NCBI GenBank assembly: GCA_910584915.1
Contig: CAJUDM010000017.1
Span: forward strand, 1 to 64,000
DNA: 64,000 nucleotides
DNA from: an uncultured Lachnospiraceae bacterium
GTDB lineage: Bacteria; Bacillota; Clostridia; Lachnospirales; Lachnospiraceae
Direction: 5' to 3'
The notes beneath the pieces were generated by a model that was given only the letters and a program-made list of their open reading frames with translations, ran no database searches and was not told the DNA's origin. Below, one piece after another: positions 17,711 to 26,444 of this stretch (positions are counted from its first letter, which is position 1; each line of letters opens with the position of its first letter). The position numbers and the translations under genes were made by a program.

Positions 17711-17905
17711 AATGCGCCCTTCACATTCTCCCGGCATAAAGTTTCAGTATTTCTCAGCCTGCGTATTTTGCAGGCTTAGAAATTCTCTTTATGCAGCATA
17801 GCGTCTCCTGCGCCCTCGGAGAATGCGTCCTTCGCATTCTCCTGGCATAAAGGTCTAGTATTTCTTAGCCTGCGTATTTTGCAGGCTTAGAAATTCTCTT
17901 TATGC
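17711..17905. repeat. Two palindromic repeats, 111-bp spacing, at the flhB/flhA junction
   Basis: Two near-identical 61-base elements at 17734-17794 and 17845-17905 each begin with GCATAAAG and end with CTTTATGC. Inside is the stem GCCTGC-GTATTTT-GCAGGC flanked by TTTCT/AGAAA pairing, so each can fold into a long hairpin. Each is preceded by a related AATGCG...CATTCTC stretch, giving an overall 111-bp period. The second element contains the last codons and TAA stop of flhB. Between them is GCATAGCGTCT, also found in the rpsB-tsf repeat (minus strand). The rest of the spacer holds the flhA Shine-Dalgarno. Confidence 0.9.
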
Positions 17906-19012
17906 CTTTCCTTGGAGATGATATACATAGGCAAGAACCTCCGCCACAGCCGGATACAGTTCCGCGGGAATCTGGTCGCCCACTTCCACATTCGCGTACA
18001 GCATCCTCGCAAGCGGTTTGTTCTCGTATATCTCTATCTTGTATTCTCTTGCCTCTTCCTTGATCTTCTGCGCCAGATAGTCCGCGCCCTTTGCCAGTAC
18101 GATGGGCGCCGCGTACAGTTCGCTGTCATATTTTAAAGCCACCGCATAATGCGTCGGGTTGGTGATGACCACATCCGCCTCCGGCAGTGCCTGCATCATC
18201 CTTCTGCGGGAAGCCTCCTGCATACGCTGCCGCTGCTTGCCCTTGATCTGGGGATCACCCTCCTGATCCTTATATTCATCCTTGACCTCCTGCTTGGTCA
18301 TCTTCATGTCTTCCTTGAATTTCCACTTCGTATAAGCGAAATCCAGAAACGCGATGATCATAAAAACAGAAGATATCCTGATGCCCAGCTCGATCACGAT
18401 CTCCCCGATCTCCTGCACAGCCCGCACAAGCGGTATATCCAGCAGATAGAACAAAATCTCCAGCTTATCCTTCATGTAGCTCCACGCCACATACAGGATC
18501 AAAGCGATCTTCGCCACTGCCTTCACCAGCTCCACAAGGGATTTTGCGGAAAAAATACGTTTAAACCCGCTGACCGGATTGATCTTGCTGAATTTCGGCT
18601 GCAGAGGCTTTGTCGTCGGCTGCCATTTAACCTGGATCAGATCGCTGATGAAGGCAACGGCGACGCCCACCAGATAGATCGGCAGCGTGATAGCCAAAAG
18701 CCCTGTGATGCTCTGGCCGATCAGCCCCGTGATATTGCCGGTGGGCACCGTACCATAGGGCATATGCAGCACATCCGGTATATGGCCGTATACGCCGCCG
18801 AACATCTCCAGAAAACCGGTACTGATGTTTCCAACCCATATTTTCAACAGCAGAAAAAGCGCAAGGAGGCCGAATCCGTTGGCTATTTCCTTACTCTTTG
18901 CCACCTGCCCGTCTTTTCTGGCATCGGACAATTTTTTCTGTGTGGCGGGCTCCGTCTTCTCGCCGCCGGGGCCTTCCTTCGCAAAAAACTGCAGATTATA
19001 TTCCAGTATCAC
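17900..19012 (-). CDS. flhB: Flagellar export switch protein FlhB
   Basis: FlhB (370 aa) controls the change of export specificity from rod/hook to filament proteins. Four membrane helices span about residues 45-225. The cytoplasmic domain carries the autocleavage site NPTH at residues 285-288 in VVITNPTHYAVALKYD, and the TEPATQKKLSDARKDGQVAKS stretch near the N-terminus is typical. The start codon overlaps the fliR stop (ATGA). The final codons and stop are supplied by a palindromic repeat, so the natural C-terminus may have been shortened or replaced there, although overall length is normal. Confidence 0.96.
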   Translation of the reverse strand: MILEYNLQFFAKEGPGGEKTEPATQKKLSDARKDGQVAKSKEIANGFGLLALFLLLKIWVGNISTGFLEMFGGVYGHIPDVLHMPYGTVPTGNITGLIGQSITGLLAITLPIYLVGVAVAFISDLIQVKWQPTTKPLQPKFSKINPVSGFKRIFSAKSLVELVKAVAKIALILYVAWSYMKDKLEILFYLLDIPLVRAVQEIGEIVIELGIRISSVFMIIAFLDFAYTKWKFKEDMKMTKQEVKDEYKDQEGDPQIKGKQRQRMQEASRRRMMQALPEADVVITNPTHYAVALKYDSELYAAPIVLAKGADYLAQKIKEEAREYKIEIYENKPLARMLYANVEVGDQIPAELYPAVAEVLAYVYHLQGKA

Positions 19013-19788
19013 ATCAGCGCCTCCACAAAAGCTACCGTCATGCGCCTCGCCTCTGTAAATATCATGTCCGCCGCCGTCGGCAGCAGAAATAATGTCAGAA
19101 AAATGATGCCCAGCCCCACGATGATCTTTAACTGCAGGCCCACTGCAAACATATTCATCTGGGGCGCAACCTTTGCCAGGATGCCCAGCACCGCATTCAG
19201 CATCAGGATCGCCGCAAAGATCGGCAGGCAGATACGAAAACCGATACTGATGTACTCTCCCATAAAGCGCGCCGCCACATTCAAAAGCTTCGCAGCGTCA
19301 AAATTCGCACCGTACACAGGGATCAGTTCATAGGATTCCGCCAGCGCACCGATGATATACTGGTACATGCCGCTGATGATCAGGATCAGCATGATCATAT
19401 TCTGATACAGTGTGCTTGTGATCGTGGTCTGCTGCCTGGTGGCGGGATCCATCAGCGTCACCATGGAGAAGCCCACCTCCATATCCGCTATGGTACCGGT
19501 CAGTGCCAGGATCGTTGAGCACAGATTCACCCCCATGCCGATCAGGATACCTGCCAAAAACTCCTTCGCCACAATAACGGTATATTCAAATACCGTATCA
19601 TAGAGGATCTCCTGGCGGGGCAGCACCCCGTAAAGCACCACAGACATCACAACGCTCAACACCACCCTGTATCTTCTCGGCACATGGCTCATACTGAAAA
19701 AGGGCACTACATAGACAAACGCCGCCACCCGCATCAGTATCATCAGAAAATATTCCAGATCGGCATAATTAAACTCCACGCTGACCAT
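19009..19788 (-). CDS. fliR: Flagellar export gate protein FliR
   Basis: FliR (259 aa) is a membrane component of the FliPQR export channel. Six hydrophobic segments are seen, with the family pattern ILMRVAAFVYVVPFFS near the start, then VPRRYRVVLSVVMSVVLYG and the EFLAGILIGMGVNL stretch. It follows fliQ by nine bases and shares its end with the flhB start. Length is typical. Confidence 0.95.
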   Translation of the reverse strand: MVSVEFNYADLEYFLMILMRVAAFVYVVPFFSMSHVPRRYRVVLSVVMSVVLYGVLPRQEILYDTVFEYTVIVAKEFLAGILIGMGVNLCSTILALTGTIADMEVGFSMVTLMDPATRQQTTITSTLYQNMIMLILIISGMYQYIIGALAESYELIPVYGANFDAAKLLNVAARFMGEYISIGFRICLPIFAAILMLNAVLGILAKVAPQMNMFAVGLQLKIIVGLGIIFLTLFLLPTAADMIFTEARRMTVAFVEALM

Positions 19789-19797
19789 AGCGCGCCG

Positions 19798-20067
19798 CTA
19801 CTTTACATATAAGCTGAAATCCGACCACAGAGTTGTCATCAGGTTTACCATCTCGGTGAGCATCCAGTGGCCGATCAGCATGATCGTCATAAAAATTGCC
19901 AGCACTTTGGGCACAAACGTAAGAGTCTGCTCCTGGATCGAGGTGACAGTCTGAAAAATACTGACGATCAGTCCCACCGCCATGGAGATCAGAAGTACGG
20001 GAGCCGCCACCTTGATCACGACAAAAAGTCCCTGATCGACGATCGCAACAACTTCATCTATTGTCAT
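19798..20067 (-). CDS. fliQ: Flagellar export gate protein FliQ
   Basis: FliQ (89 aa) is the small two-helix subunit of the export gate. The sequence starts MTIDEVVAIVDQGL and contains VAAPVLLISMAVGLIVSIFQ and TSIQEQTLTFVPKVLAI, both family hallmarks. ATG 20067 has an ideal Shine-Dalgarno (GGAGG) seven bases upstream; a longer in-frame start at 20127 adds an unlike basic extension and is rejected. Confidence 0.96.
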   Translation of the reverse strand: MTIDEVVAIVDQGLFVVIKVAAPVLLISMAVGLIVSIFQTVTSIQEQTLTFVPKVLAIFMTIMLIGHWMLTEMVNLMTTLWSDFSLYVK

Positions 20068-20135
20068 ACTATACCTCCTGCACTTTTTCACTGCAATACA
20101 AATTTTTTTCCATTTCCGCCGGAACACTGCCCGAT

Positions 20136-21023
20136 TTATCCGTTCGGATAGAAAGAACGGACCAGATTCACGATCACCAGATTCCAGCCGTCCGCCACCA
20201 CAAAGAGCAGTATCTTGAATGGCATGGAGATCGTGGTGGGGGGCAGCATCATCATACCCATGCTCATCAGCGTGGATGCCACCACCATGTCTATCACGAT
20301 AAACGGGATATAGATGATAAACCCTATTGTAAACCCGATCCGCAGTTCGCTGATCATGTAGGCAGGGATCAGAACCGAAGTCGGAATGTCATCCAACGTC
20401 TCTCCGTCCCACTCCGTGCGGGAAATTTCCATAAATACCCGGGCATCCTCCGCCTGTGTCGAGCGGTACATAAACTTTCTGAGAGGTACGATCCCCCTCT
20501 CTAAAGCCTCCTCCTGATCGATCTGCCCGCTCTCAAAGGGCACGATGGCATCATTGTATACCTCTGTAAAAGTAGGCTGCATGATAAAAAAAGTAAGGAT
20601 CAGAGACAGCCCTATCAGAATCTGGTTCGGCGGAACAGTCTGGGTACTGAGCGCCGCTCTTGTAAAGTGAAGGACGATGATGATCCTTGTAAAAGAAGTC
20701 ATCATCAGGATGATCGTCGGCAGGACTGCGATCAGTGTCAATGTCAACAGAATACGCAGAGTGCCTGCTATCGTGCCGTTATCGTTGCTGACTGTGATCG
20801 TGGCAGTGTTGGCGATATTCAGTTCTCCCAGTTCCTCCGGAGTTTCCGCCTCCCCGGGATCCTGCAGTGTCGTACTGGTTCCCGTATCACCGGTCTCACC
20901 GTTATCAATATCCAGTACCGTCGCATGCACAGTCCGGGGCGTAGCGCAAATACAGAATATGCCTACCGTAAACAGCAGGCATAACAGTTTCCTAATCCGT
21001 AGTCCGGAAAGTCTCTTCTTCAT
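20136..21023 (-). CDS. fliP: Flagellar export gate protein FliP
   Basis: FliP (295 aa) is the main channel-forming subunit of the FliPQR gate. It has a cleavable signal peptide (hydrophobic to about residue 28, ending in VHA) and an acidic, Thr/Glu-rich periplasmic-side insert (about 36-75) that is longer than in many homologues. Four helices follow, with the signatures LLTLTLIAVLPTIILMMTSF and RTEW. It starts in an ATGA overlap with fliO. Confidence 0.95.
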   Translation of the reverse strand: MKKRLSGLRIRKLLCLLFTVGIFCICATPRTVHATVLDIDNGETGDTGTSTTLQDPGEAETPEELGELNIANTATITVSNDNGTIAGTLRILLTLTLIAVLPTIILMMTSFTRIIIVLHFTRAALSTQTVPPNQILIGLSLILTFFIMQPTFTEVYNDAIVPFESGQIDQEEALERGIVPLRKFMYRSTQAEDARVFMEISRTEWDGETLDDIPTSVLIPAYMISELRIGFTIGFIIYIPFIVIDMVVASTLMSMGMMMLPPTTISMPFKILLFVVADGWNLVIVNLVRSFYPNG

Positions 21024-21379
21024 TCTTTTTTCTTTTCCCTGACTTTCTCCAGTAATTCCTGAAAACTCATCTTCATTCCGGGCGCATCCTCCCCGCTCGT
21101 CAACGCCGACCCGTCCAGTTCTGCCAGAAAAGTGACCGTATCCTTCGCCACCGCTATGGCGAGATATTTATCCGCCACACGCATTATATGAACATACTTA
21201 TCAGAGGCAATACGAAAGCTTTCCAGCATCTCAATATTGCCACCCGCCCATTTCCCTCTCTGGCAGCCAGCGGTCCACTTTGTCACTGCCCATGTCACCC
21301 ACAGGATCGCAACAAAAAGAATCAGTACAGTAATAAACTGTGCTATTCCGCTAAATGCCGCTGTCGTCAAAAGCATCAT
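21020..21379 (-). CDS. fliO: Flagellar export assembly protein FliO
   Basis: A 119-aa protein with one N-terminal membrane helix (about residues 12-32) and a small cytoplasmic beta-rich domain containing the FliO-type RIASDKYVHIMRVADKYLAIAV. FliO is a scaffold helping FliP ring formation. Sequence conservation in this family is low; the call relies on size, topology and its position between cheY and fliP. The start overlaps the cheY stop and the end overlaps the fliP start. Confidence 0.88.
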   Translation of the reverse strand: MMLLTTAAFSGIAQFITVLILFVAILWVTWAVTKWTAGCQRGKWAGGNIEMLESFRIASDKYVHIMRVADKYLAIAVAKDTVTFLAELDGSALTSGEDAPGMKMSFQELLEKVREKKKE

Positions 21380-21741
21380 TATCCGATAACCTTCTTGACG
21401 GCTTCCAATACACGGTCAGCCTGAAACGGCTTCACGATAAAATCCTTCGCACCGGCCTGGATGGATTCAATAACCATCGCCTGCTGTCCCATCGCAGAAC
21501 ACATAATGACCTTCGCACCCGGGTCCGATCCTTTGATCTTCTTGAGCGCCTGGATACCATCCATCTCCGGCATGGTAATGTCCATCAGCACCAGATCCGG
21601 TTTCAGCTCACCGTACTTCTCCACTGCCTTCGCACCATTTTCTGCTTCCCCCGCAACGTTATAGCCATTCTTGGAAAGAATGTCCTTGATCATCATTCTC
21701 ATGAACGCTGCATCGTCACAAATCAATACGTTTTTAGCCAT
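21379..21741 (-). CDS. cheY: Chemotaxis response regulator CheY
   Basis: CheY (120 aa) is a single receiver domain. Acidic residues at 9-10, phosphoacceptor Asp54 in LVLMDITMPEMDG, the switch residue in VIMCSAMGQ and the conserved Lys in DFIVKPFQADRV are all present. When phosphorylated it binds FliM/FliY to change motor bias; CheC and FliY dephosphorylate it. It sits between fliY and fliO, as in Bacillus and Clostridium flagellar operons. Shine-Dalgarno AGGAG. Confidence 0.96.
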   Translation of the reverse strand: MAKNVLICDDAAFMRMMIKDILSKNGYNVAGEAENGAKAVEKYGELKPDLVLMDITMPEMDGIQALKKIKGSDPGAKVIMCSAMGQQAMVIESIQAGAKDFIVKPFQADRVLEAVKKVIG

Positions 21742-21802
21742 TTTTTTACTCCTATCCCTTTTCTATGTTACTTTACTTTATAACCACTGCTTTCGTGTTG
21801 CC

Positions 21803-23068
21803 CTATTTAATGATCTCTGTTATCCTGACGCCGAAACTCTCCTCGATCACGACAACTTCGCCTCTCGCCACCAGCTTCCCGTTTACCAGGACCTCCACCG
21901 GTTCCCCGGCAACCTTATCTAACTCTATGATAGTACCCGGGGCAAAATCCAACACCTCCGAGATGGATTTCTTCGTCCTGCCGAGCTCTACGGTGACTTC
22001 CAGCGCCACATCCATGATCAGATCGATGTTTGCAGGCGCTCCGGCTCCCGCAGGACCTCCTGCAAAACTCTGGAACTGGGCCGGCTGAATATTCATTGCC
22101 GGAGCCGCAGGCTGAGATGCCTGAGGCATCCCGTAGGGCATTCCATATCCCTGGGGCATCGGCATCCCGTAGGGCGGATACATACCCGCCATATTCATAT
22201 CCGGCGCTGGTGTTCCCATCATGGGGGCTCCCATACCTGCCATGTTCATATCCGGTGCCGGCGCGGGTACGGGTGCCGGCGCGGGCTGAGGTGCCGCCGG
22301 TGCAGGCGCAGGTGCCTCCGGCTCAACATTCATCCCGCCGTTCATAAACGTATCGCACAGATATCTTGCAAAGTCACAGGGATATAACTGCATGATCGTA
22401 CTGTCCACAAGATCCCCTATCTGCATCCTGAAGGAAATTTTGACAAAAGTCCCCCCCAGGAAGGGCGCTATATCCTGCCCTCCATCTATGGTCATCAGAT
22501 CCACCAGAGTCGCCTCCGGCGGGCTGATATCTATCATCTTTCCGAGCATTGTCGCGAGCGAAGTCGCAGACGCTCCCATCATCTGGTTCATCGCCTCTGA
22601 AATAGCGCTCAGATGGATCTCTGTGAGGTCTCCGTCCGTATTTGTGCCGTCACCGCCCATCATCAGATCAGTGATGACCTTTACGTCATGCTCCTTCAGT
22701 ATTAAGATATTATGGCCGTCCAGGCCTGCCGTATACTTGATCTGAATAAATACGCAGGGCCTCTCATAGTCTTCCACCATCGTCTCCCACTGTGACAGTG
22801 ATACGATCGGCGTAGTGATATCCACCTTTCGGTTCACCAGCGAATATAATGTAGTTGCTGCCGAACCCATACTGATATTCGCGATCTCCCCAATGGCGTC
22901 CTTTTCCATATCATTGAGCAAAGCTGCATCATCCGCCGCGCCAGTACCTGCATTCTGGGATCCGGATGCGGCAGCCCCCGCCGTCAGATCATCCACATCC
23001 GCGGAACTGTCGGACATTCCGTTCAGGAGAGCATTGATCTCATCCTGTGATAACATTCCACCATCCAC
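21803..23068 (-). CDS. fliY: Flagellar switch protein / CheY-P phosphatase FliY
   Basis: FliY (421 aa) joins three modules. The N-terminal MLSQDEINALLNGM matches the CheY-P-binding peptide of FliM. The CheC-like phosphatase region (about 45-245) has both motifs, GEIANISMGSAATTL and SEAMNQMMGASATSL. A Pro/Ala/Met-rich linker with repeated PDMNMAGM units (about 250-330) leads to a C-terminal FliN/SpoA domain (about 345-421, ALEVTVELGRTKKSISEVL). It builds the C ring and removes phosphate from CheY. The start is GTG at 23068 with GGAGG nine bases upstream. The repetitive linker is a likely site of length variation between strains. Confidence 0.95.
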   Translation of the reverse strand: MDGGMLSQDEINALLNGMSDSSADVDDLTAGAAASGSQNAGTGAADDAALLNDMEKDAIGEIANISMGSAATTLYSLVNRKVDITTPIVSLSQWETMVEDYERPCVFIQIKYTAGLDGHNILILKEHDVKVITDLMMGGDGTNTDGDLTEIHLSAISEAMNQMMGASATSLATMLGKMIDISPPEATLVDLMTIDGGQDIAPFLGGTFVKISFRMQIGDLVDSTIMQLYPCDFARYLCDTFMNGGMNVEPEAPAPAPAAPQPAPAPVPAPAPDMNMAGMGAPMMGTPAPDMNMAGMYPPYGMPMPQGYGMPYGMPQASQPAAPAMNIQPAQFQSFAGGPAGAGAPANIDLIMDVALEVTVELGRTKKSISEVLDFAPGTIIELDKVAGEPVEVLVNGKLVARGEVVVIEESFGVRITEIIK

Positions 23069-23072
23069 TTAT

Positions 23073-24053
23073 CTATTCCTCCTCTCCCAGAACCGACGTA
23101 ACCTGCACAGCATATTTTTCCTTGCTGGAACCAGGTACTGCGGTGAATTTTTTAATATTTCCTACATAAACCGTCAGGTCGCTGTTTACTTCGGAATCCA
23201 GCCGGATAATATCCCCCAGCTGGAGATTCATAAAGTCGTTTACCGATATGCTGCTCGTACCGAGGATCGCCCTGAGCGGTACGCTCACCCTCTTCACCAG
23301 AGCCTCCAGATACTCCTCATAATTCTCATCGGAGTCCTCCTGCATTGTGGAGTACCAGAACTTCGTATTCAGGTTATCCATAATACTCTCCAGTGTAAAG
23401 TACGGCAGACAGATATTCATCAGGCCGTCCACATCGCCTATCCTGATATTTAACGTCACGATCGCGATCATATCGCTGGGCGCTATGATCTGGGCGAACT
23501 GCGGGTTTGTCTCGATCCTGTCAAGAACAGGCGATATCTCAACCACATTCTTCCAGGGTTCTCTGAGAAGCTGCATGCAGACGACCAGTATCTTCTCTAA
23601 GATCGCCATCTCTATCTCGGAAAACTCCTTGGCCCTCTCGAGCGTCGCCCCCTGTCCTCCGAGCATCCTGTCAATGATCGAGTACCCTATATTCAGGGAA
23701 AGTTCCATCAGGATATTCCCGGACAACGGCGCAAAATTAATGATCGATAATATGACCGGACTCGACAGCGCATTCGAAAATTCCGAAAAAGTTACGGTTT
23801 CCGAACTGCTCACGGATATCTGCACGTTCTTCCTGAGGTAAACCTGAAGATTCGTGGAAAGCAGCCGTCCATAATGTTCAAAAATGATTTCAAGCGTACG
23901 CAGATGTTCTTTGGAAAATTTGACAGGCCGTTTAAAATCGTAATCCTTTACCTGTTTTTCCTCAGTCTCCTGCATATCGCTGGCATCCAGTTCACCGGTA
24001 CTGAGAGCCGCCAGAAGATTATCTATCTCCTGTTGCGATAAAACTTCACTCAT
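23073..24053 (-). CDS. fliM: Flagellar motor switch protein FliM
   Basis: FliM (326 aa) is the C-ring subunit that binds CheY-P. The N-terminal LSQQEIDNLLAAL is the CheY-binding peptide. A CheC-like middle domain follows (about 45-235, with the family signature DRMLGGQG), and a C-terminal SpoA domain. It is followed after four bases by fliY and preceded by fliL. Strong Shine-Dalgarno AAAGGAGGTG. Confidence 0.96.
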   Translation of the reverse strand: MSEVLSQQEIDNLLAALSTGELDASDMQETEEKQVKDYDFKRPVKFSKEHLRTLEIIFEHYGRLLSTNLQVYLRKNVQISVSSSETVTFSEFSNALSSPVILSIINFAPLSGNILMELSLNIGYSIIDRMLGGQGATLERAKEFSEIEMAILEKILVVCMQLLREPWKNVVEISPVLDRIETNPQFAQIIAPSDMIAIVTLNIRIGDVDGLMNICLPYFTLESIMDNLNTKFWYSTMQEDSDENYEEYLEALVKRVSVPLRAILGTSSISVNDFMNLQLGDIIRLDSEVNSDLTVYVGNIKKFTAVPGSSKEKYAVQVTSVLGEEE

Positions 24054-24068
24054 CCGGGCCCACCTCCT

Positions 24069-24587
24069 TTACCCGGAATATTTTACATCTCTGAAATCTA
24101 CCTTATAAATGAAGTCAGAACCGAACATATTCTGAATTCTTTCCAGGATCGCCTGCTTGAGCGCCTCCTCATCCGCCTGCGCTTCAGCCATCGTATACTG
24201 ACCGACCACGCTGATGATCTCACTCTTGATCAGGCTCTCCCTGTCACCCAGTGTCTCACCGTATTCTTTGTAATCATCGTGCTCTTTATCCATGGAAAGC
24301 GTGACAGCTATCATAATATAATGTTCCGCCCCGTCCTCGTCCTGTTTTAAACGGATCGTCATGGTATCCGCAATATCATAGGACGCCACATTCTCTATGG
24401 GCACCGCCGGCTTAAACGCCGTTCCGTCCGCAGAGGAAAGTTCCATGTCCATAGCGCCCGTGATCCGTGTCACCAGATCAGCCGTCGCCTTATTGGTACT
24501 CGTCACGCTGAACAGCATCACCGATGTCAGGGCGATATTCACGATCAGCAGCGCCAGTATAATAACCGAAATCATATTTTTCTTCAT
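24069..24587 (-). CDS. fliL: Flagellar basal body-associated protein FliL
   Basis: FliL (172 aa) has a single N-terminal membrane helix (about residues 6-27) and a periplasmic-side stomatin-like domain ending in a sequence of the type F-G-S-D-F-I-Y-K-V-D-F. FliL rings surround stator units and support torque under load. Position between motB and fliM is standard. Good Shine-Dalgarno GGGGAG. Confidence 0.9.
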   Translation of the reverse strand: MKKNMISVIILALLIVNIALTSVMLFSVTSTNKATADLVTRITGAMDMELSSADGTAFKPAVPIENVASYDIADTMTIRLKQDEDGAEHYIMIAVTLSMDKEHDDYKEYGETLGDRESLIKSEIISVVGQYTMAEAQADEEALKQAILERIQNMFGSDFIYKVDFRDVKYSG

Positions 24588-24640
24588 TTCTGTCTCCCCT
24601 CTTCTCCACTACCTGTCGGATTTTAGAGTTTATTCTCTAT

Positions 24641-25450
24641 TTATTCATAACTGGATATCTCATTGAAGATCCTGATCTCCACTCGCCGGTTCTTCGCCCT
24701 GCCCTCCTCGGTGGAGTTATCAGCGATCGGCACATACTCTCCTCTGCCGGAATTCTTGATACGCGCCGGATCAAGGTTTGTCGTATCCATCATATAATTG
24801 AAAACCGAAAGGGCTCTCGCTGCGCTCAACTCATTGTTGCTGGCAAAACGCCTGCTGGACATGGGGACATTATCCGTATGTCCCTCAATCTCTATGGTCC
24901 CCGCCGCATATCTCTCCAGAATCAGCCCCACCTTGTCAAGCACCGGTTTGGACTCCTCCTTCAGCTCATCGCTGCCCGAATTAAAAAGGAGTGATCCCTT
25001 CATTGTAAGCTGCACATACTGCGCTGTCACCTGCATCTCGATATCGCCTGTCAGATTGTTTTCCTGCACAGCCTCCTCGATCTTTTCCGCCATTTCCTCG
25101 GACTGCTTCAAACCTTCCTTCTGTACCTCGCTCTGAAGGTCATCCATCTCTTCCATCTCCGGCGTATTCTCTGCCATCTGCCCCACACTGTTCACAAAAT
25201 CATCCAGTTCCGGCAGCTGGCTGATACCGTTTCCGATCATCGCCCCGTCCCCTATCGTCGTCGAGCCGGCGGTAAAGATACTGAACGTCTGAGAGAAGGA
25301 AGCCGCTATCAGTTCAAACTTCTGCGCATCCACCGTAGACATGGAAAACAGAAGCACGAAGAAGCAAAGCAGAAGGTTCATCAGATCGGCAAAGGTGCTT
25401 TGCCACGCAGGCGCGCCTTTCGGCGGTTCGTCTTCCCGTCTTTTAGCCAT
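24641..25450 (-). CDS. motB: Flagellar stator protein MotB
   Basis: MotB (269 aa) anchors the stator to peptidoglycan. Its single membrane helix holds the proton-pathway Asp22 in FADLMNLLLCFFVLLFSMS. A linker of about 80 residues leads to an OmpA-type domain with IEIEGHTDNVPM and RIKNSGRGEY. The ATG at 25450 is preferred: it overlaps the motA stop by eight bases and puts the helix at the expected place, whereas the longer frame adds an unlike extension. No Na-type residues can be judged safely by eye. Confidence 0.95.
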   Translation of the reverse strand: MAKRREDEPPKGAPAWQSTFADLMNLLLCFFVLLFSMSTVDAQKFELIAASFSQTFSIFTAGSTTIGDGAMIGNGISQLPELDDFVNSVGQMAENTPEMEEMDDLQSEVQKEGLKQSEEMAEKIEEAVQENNLTGDIEMQVTAQYVQLTMKGSLLFNSGSDELKEESKPVLDKVGLILERYAAGTIEIEGHTDNVPMSSRRFASNNELSAARALSVFNYMMDTTNLDPARIKNSGRGEYVPIADNSTEEGRAKNRRVEIRIFNEISSYE

Positions 25451-26234
25451 CTGCCTCACCACCTTCTGACGCTGTCCGGTCCTTAGGAGCAAGGAATGAC
25501 TTCAGTTTCTCTTCAATGACACGGGGATTCTCCCCTGCCTGAATCGATAAGAGCCCTTCTATCAGGATCTCCTTCAGCTGATACTCTTCGCTGTTGTTCA
25601 TCTTCAGCTTCATTGCTATCGGTGTACAGATCCAGTTTGCAAGAAGGGAACCGTAGAGTGTTGTGATCAGGGCCACAGCCATCTGGGGGCCAATGGAGTT
25701 CGGGTCCGACATGTTATTCAACATATTTACCAGTCCGACCAGAGTACCGATCATACCCCATGCAGGTCCCATGGAGCCGACATCCTCCCAGAAGGTTATC
25801 TTCTTTTTATGGCGGTCCTCCATACTGACAAGTTCGGTCTCCATGATCGCCCTCACCAGCTCCGGATCGGTACCATCGACTACCAGCAGGATCCCTTTTT
25901 TCAGGAACGCGTCGTCGATATCCCCCGCAGCCTCCTCCAGAGAAAGAAGTCCTTCTTTACGTGCCACGTTGGAAAGGTCTATGACTTTCTGGATCATTTC
26001 CGGGATATTGAAGTTCGGCCGCTTCAGCGCAAGCCCGAAACTCTTTAACCCTCCCACAAAGCTTTCTATCGTATTGCCCGCCAGAATAGCACAAAACGCG
26101 CCGCCGAAGGTGATCAGCGCAGACTGCAGATCCATAAAGTCACGATAGATCGCAGCGACGCCGTTACCTACTATGATCGCCATTAGTGTCAACGAAATAC
26201 ATACTACTAATCCTATGATTGACGCTATATCCAT
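25443..26234 (-). CDS. motA: Flagellar stator protein MotA
   Basis: MotA (263 aa) is the four-helix stator subunit. It starts MDIASIIGLVVCISL, carries a large cytoplasmic loop with charged residues that meet FliG, and has the channel signature GPAWGMIGTLVGLVNML with the conserved prolines. It is the first gene after the terminator behind flgE and has its own candidate promoter, so stator genes may be transcribed partly independently of the hook genes. Confidence 0.95.
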   Translation of the reverse strand: MDIASIIGLVVCISLTLMAIIVGNGVAAIYRDFMDLQSALITFGGAFCAILAGNTIESFVGGLKSFGLALKRPNFNIPEMIQKVIDLSNVARKEGLLSLEEAAGDIDDAFLKKGILLVVDGTDPELVRAIMETELVSMEDRHKKKITFWEDVGSMGPAWGMIGTLVGLVNMLNNMSDPNSIGPQMAVALITTLYGSLLANWICTPIAMKLKMNNSEEYQLKEILIEGLLSIQAGENPRVIEEKLKSFLAPKDRTASEGGEADG

Positions 26235-26303
26235 TGCTCTTGCCTTTCTTCCGTTTTTACATCAATCTGCAAAAACACCCTTTCTCTACGATTTTACTAA
26301 ATT

Positions 26304-26332
26304 TTATCAGAAATGTCTACTTTCAATTACAA
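26304..26332 (-). promoter_or_regulatory. Candidate promoter for motA and downstream genes
   Basis: Minus-strand TTGTAA (26327-26332), 17-base spacer, TGATAA (26304-26309) in an AT-rich stretch after the flgE terminator. TCTGATAA also resembles a sigma-28 -10 element, but the matching -35 is poor. About 70 bases upstream of the motA ATG. Confidence 0.4.
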
Positions 26333-26372
26333 TTATTTTTATACAATCTTTCCCAAAGTTCGGAACAAAACA

Positions 26373-26405
26373 GGAGATTTGTCGTTTTTTGTCCGACAAA
26401 TCCCC
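26373..26405 (-). terminator. Hairpin terminator between flgE and motA
   Basis: A 12-bp stem with one G-T pair (GGAGATTTGTCG at 26373-26384 with CGACAAATCCCC at 26394-26405) is followed on the minus strand by TGTTTTGTT, about 40 bases after the flgE stop. It probably lowers, rather than fully blocks, read-through into motA and the chemotaxis half of the cluster. Confidence 0.75.
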
Positions 26406-26444
26406 TAATTGTCTTTATTTTACTGGACTGCTCTGAAAAAAATA

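Noticed and set aside
26300..26320. CodY box upstream of motA
   Set aside because: AATTTTATCAGAAAT has the right letters but two extra bases between the half-sites.
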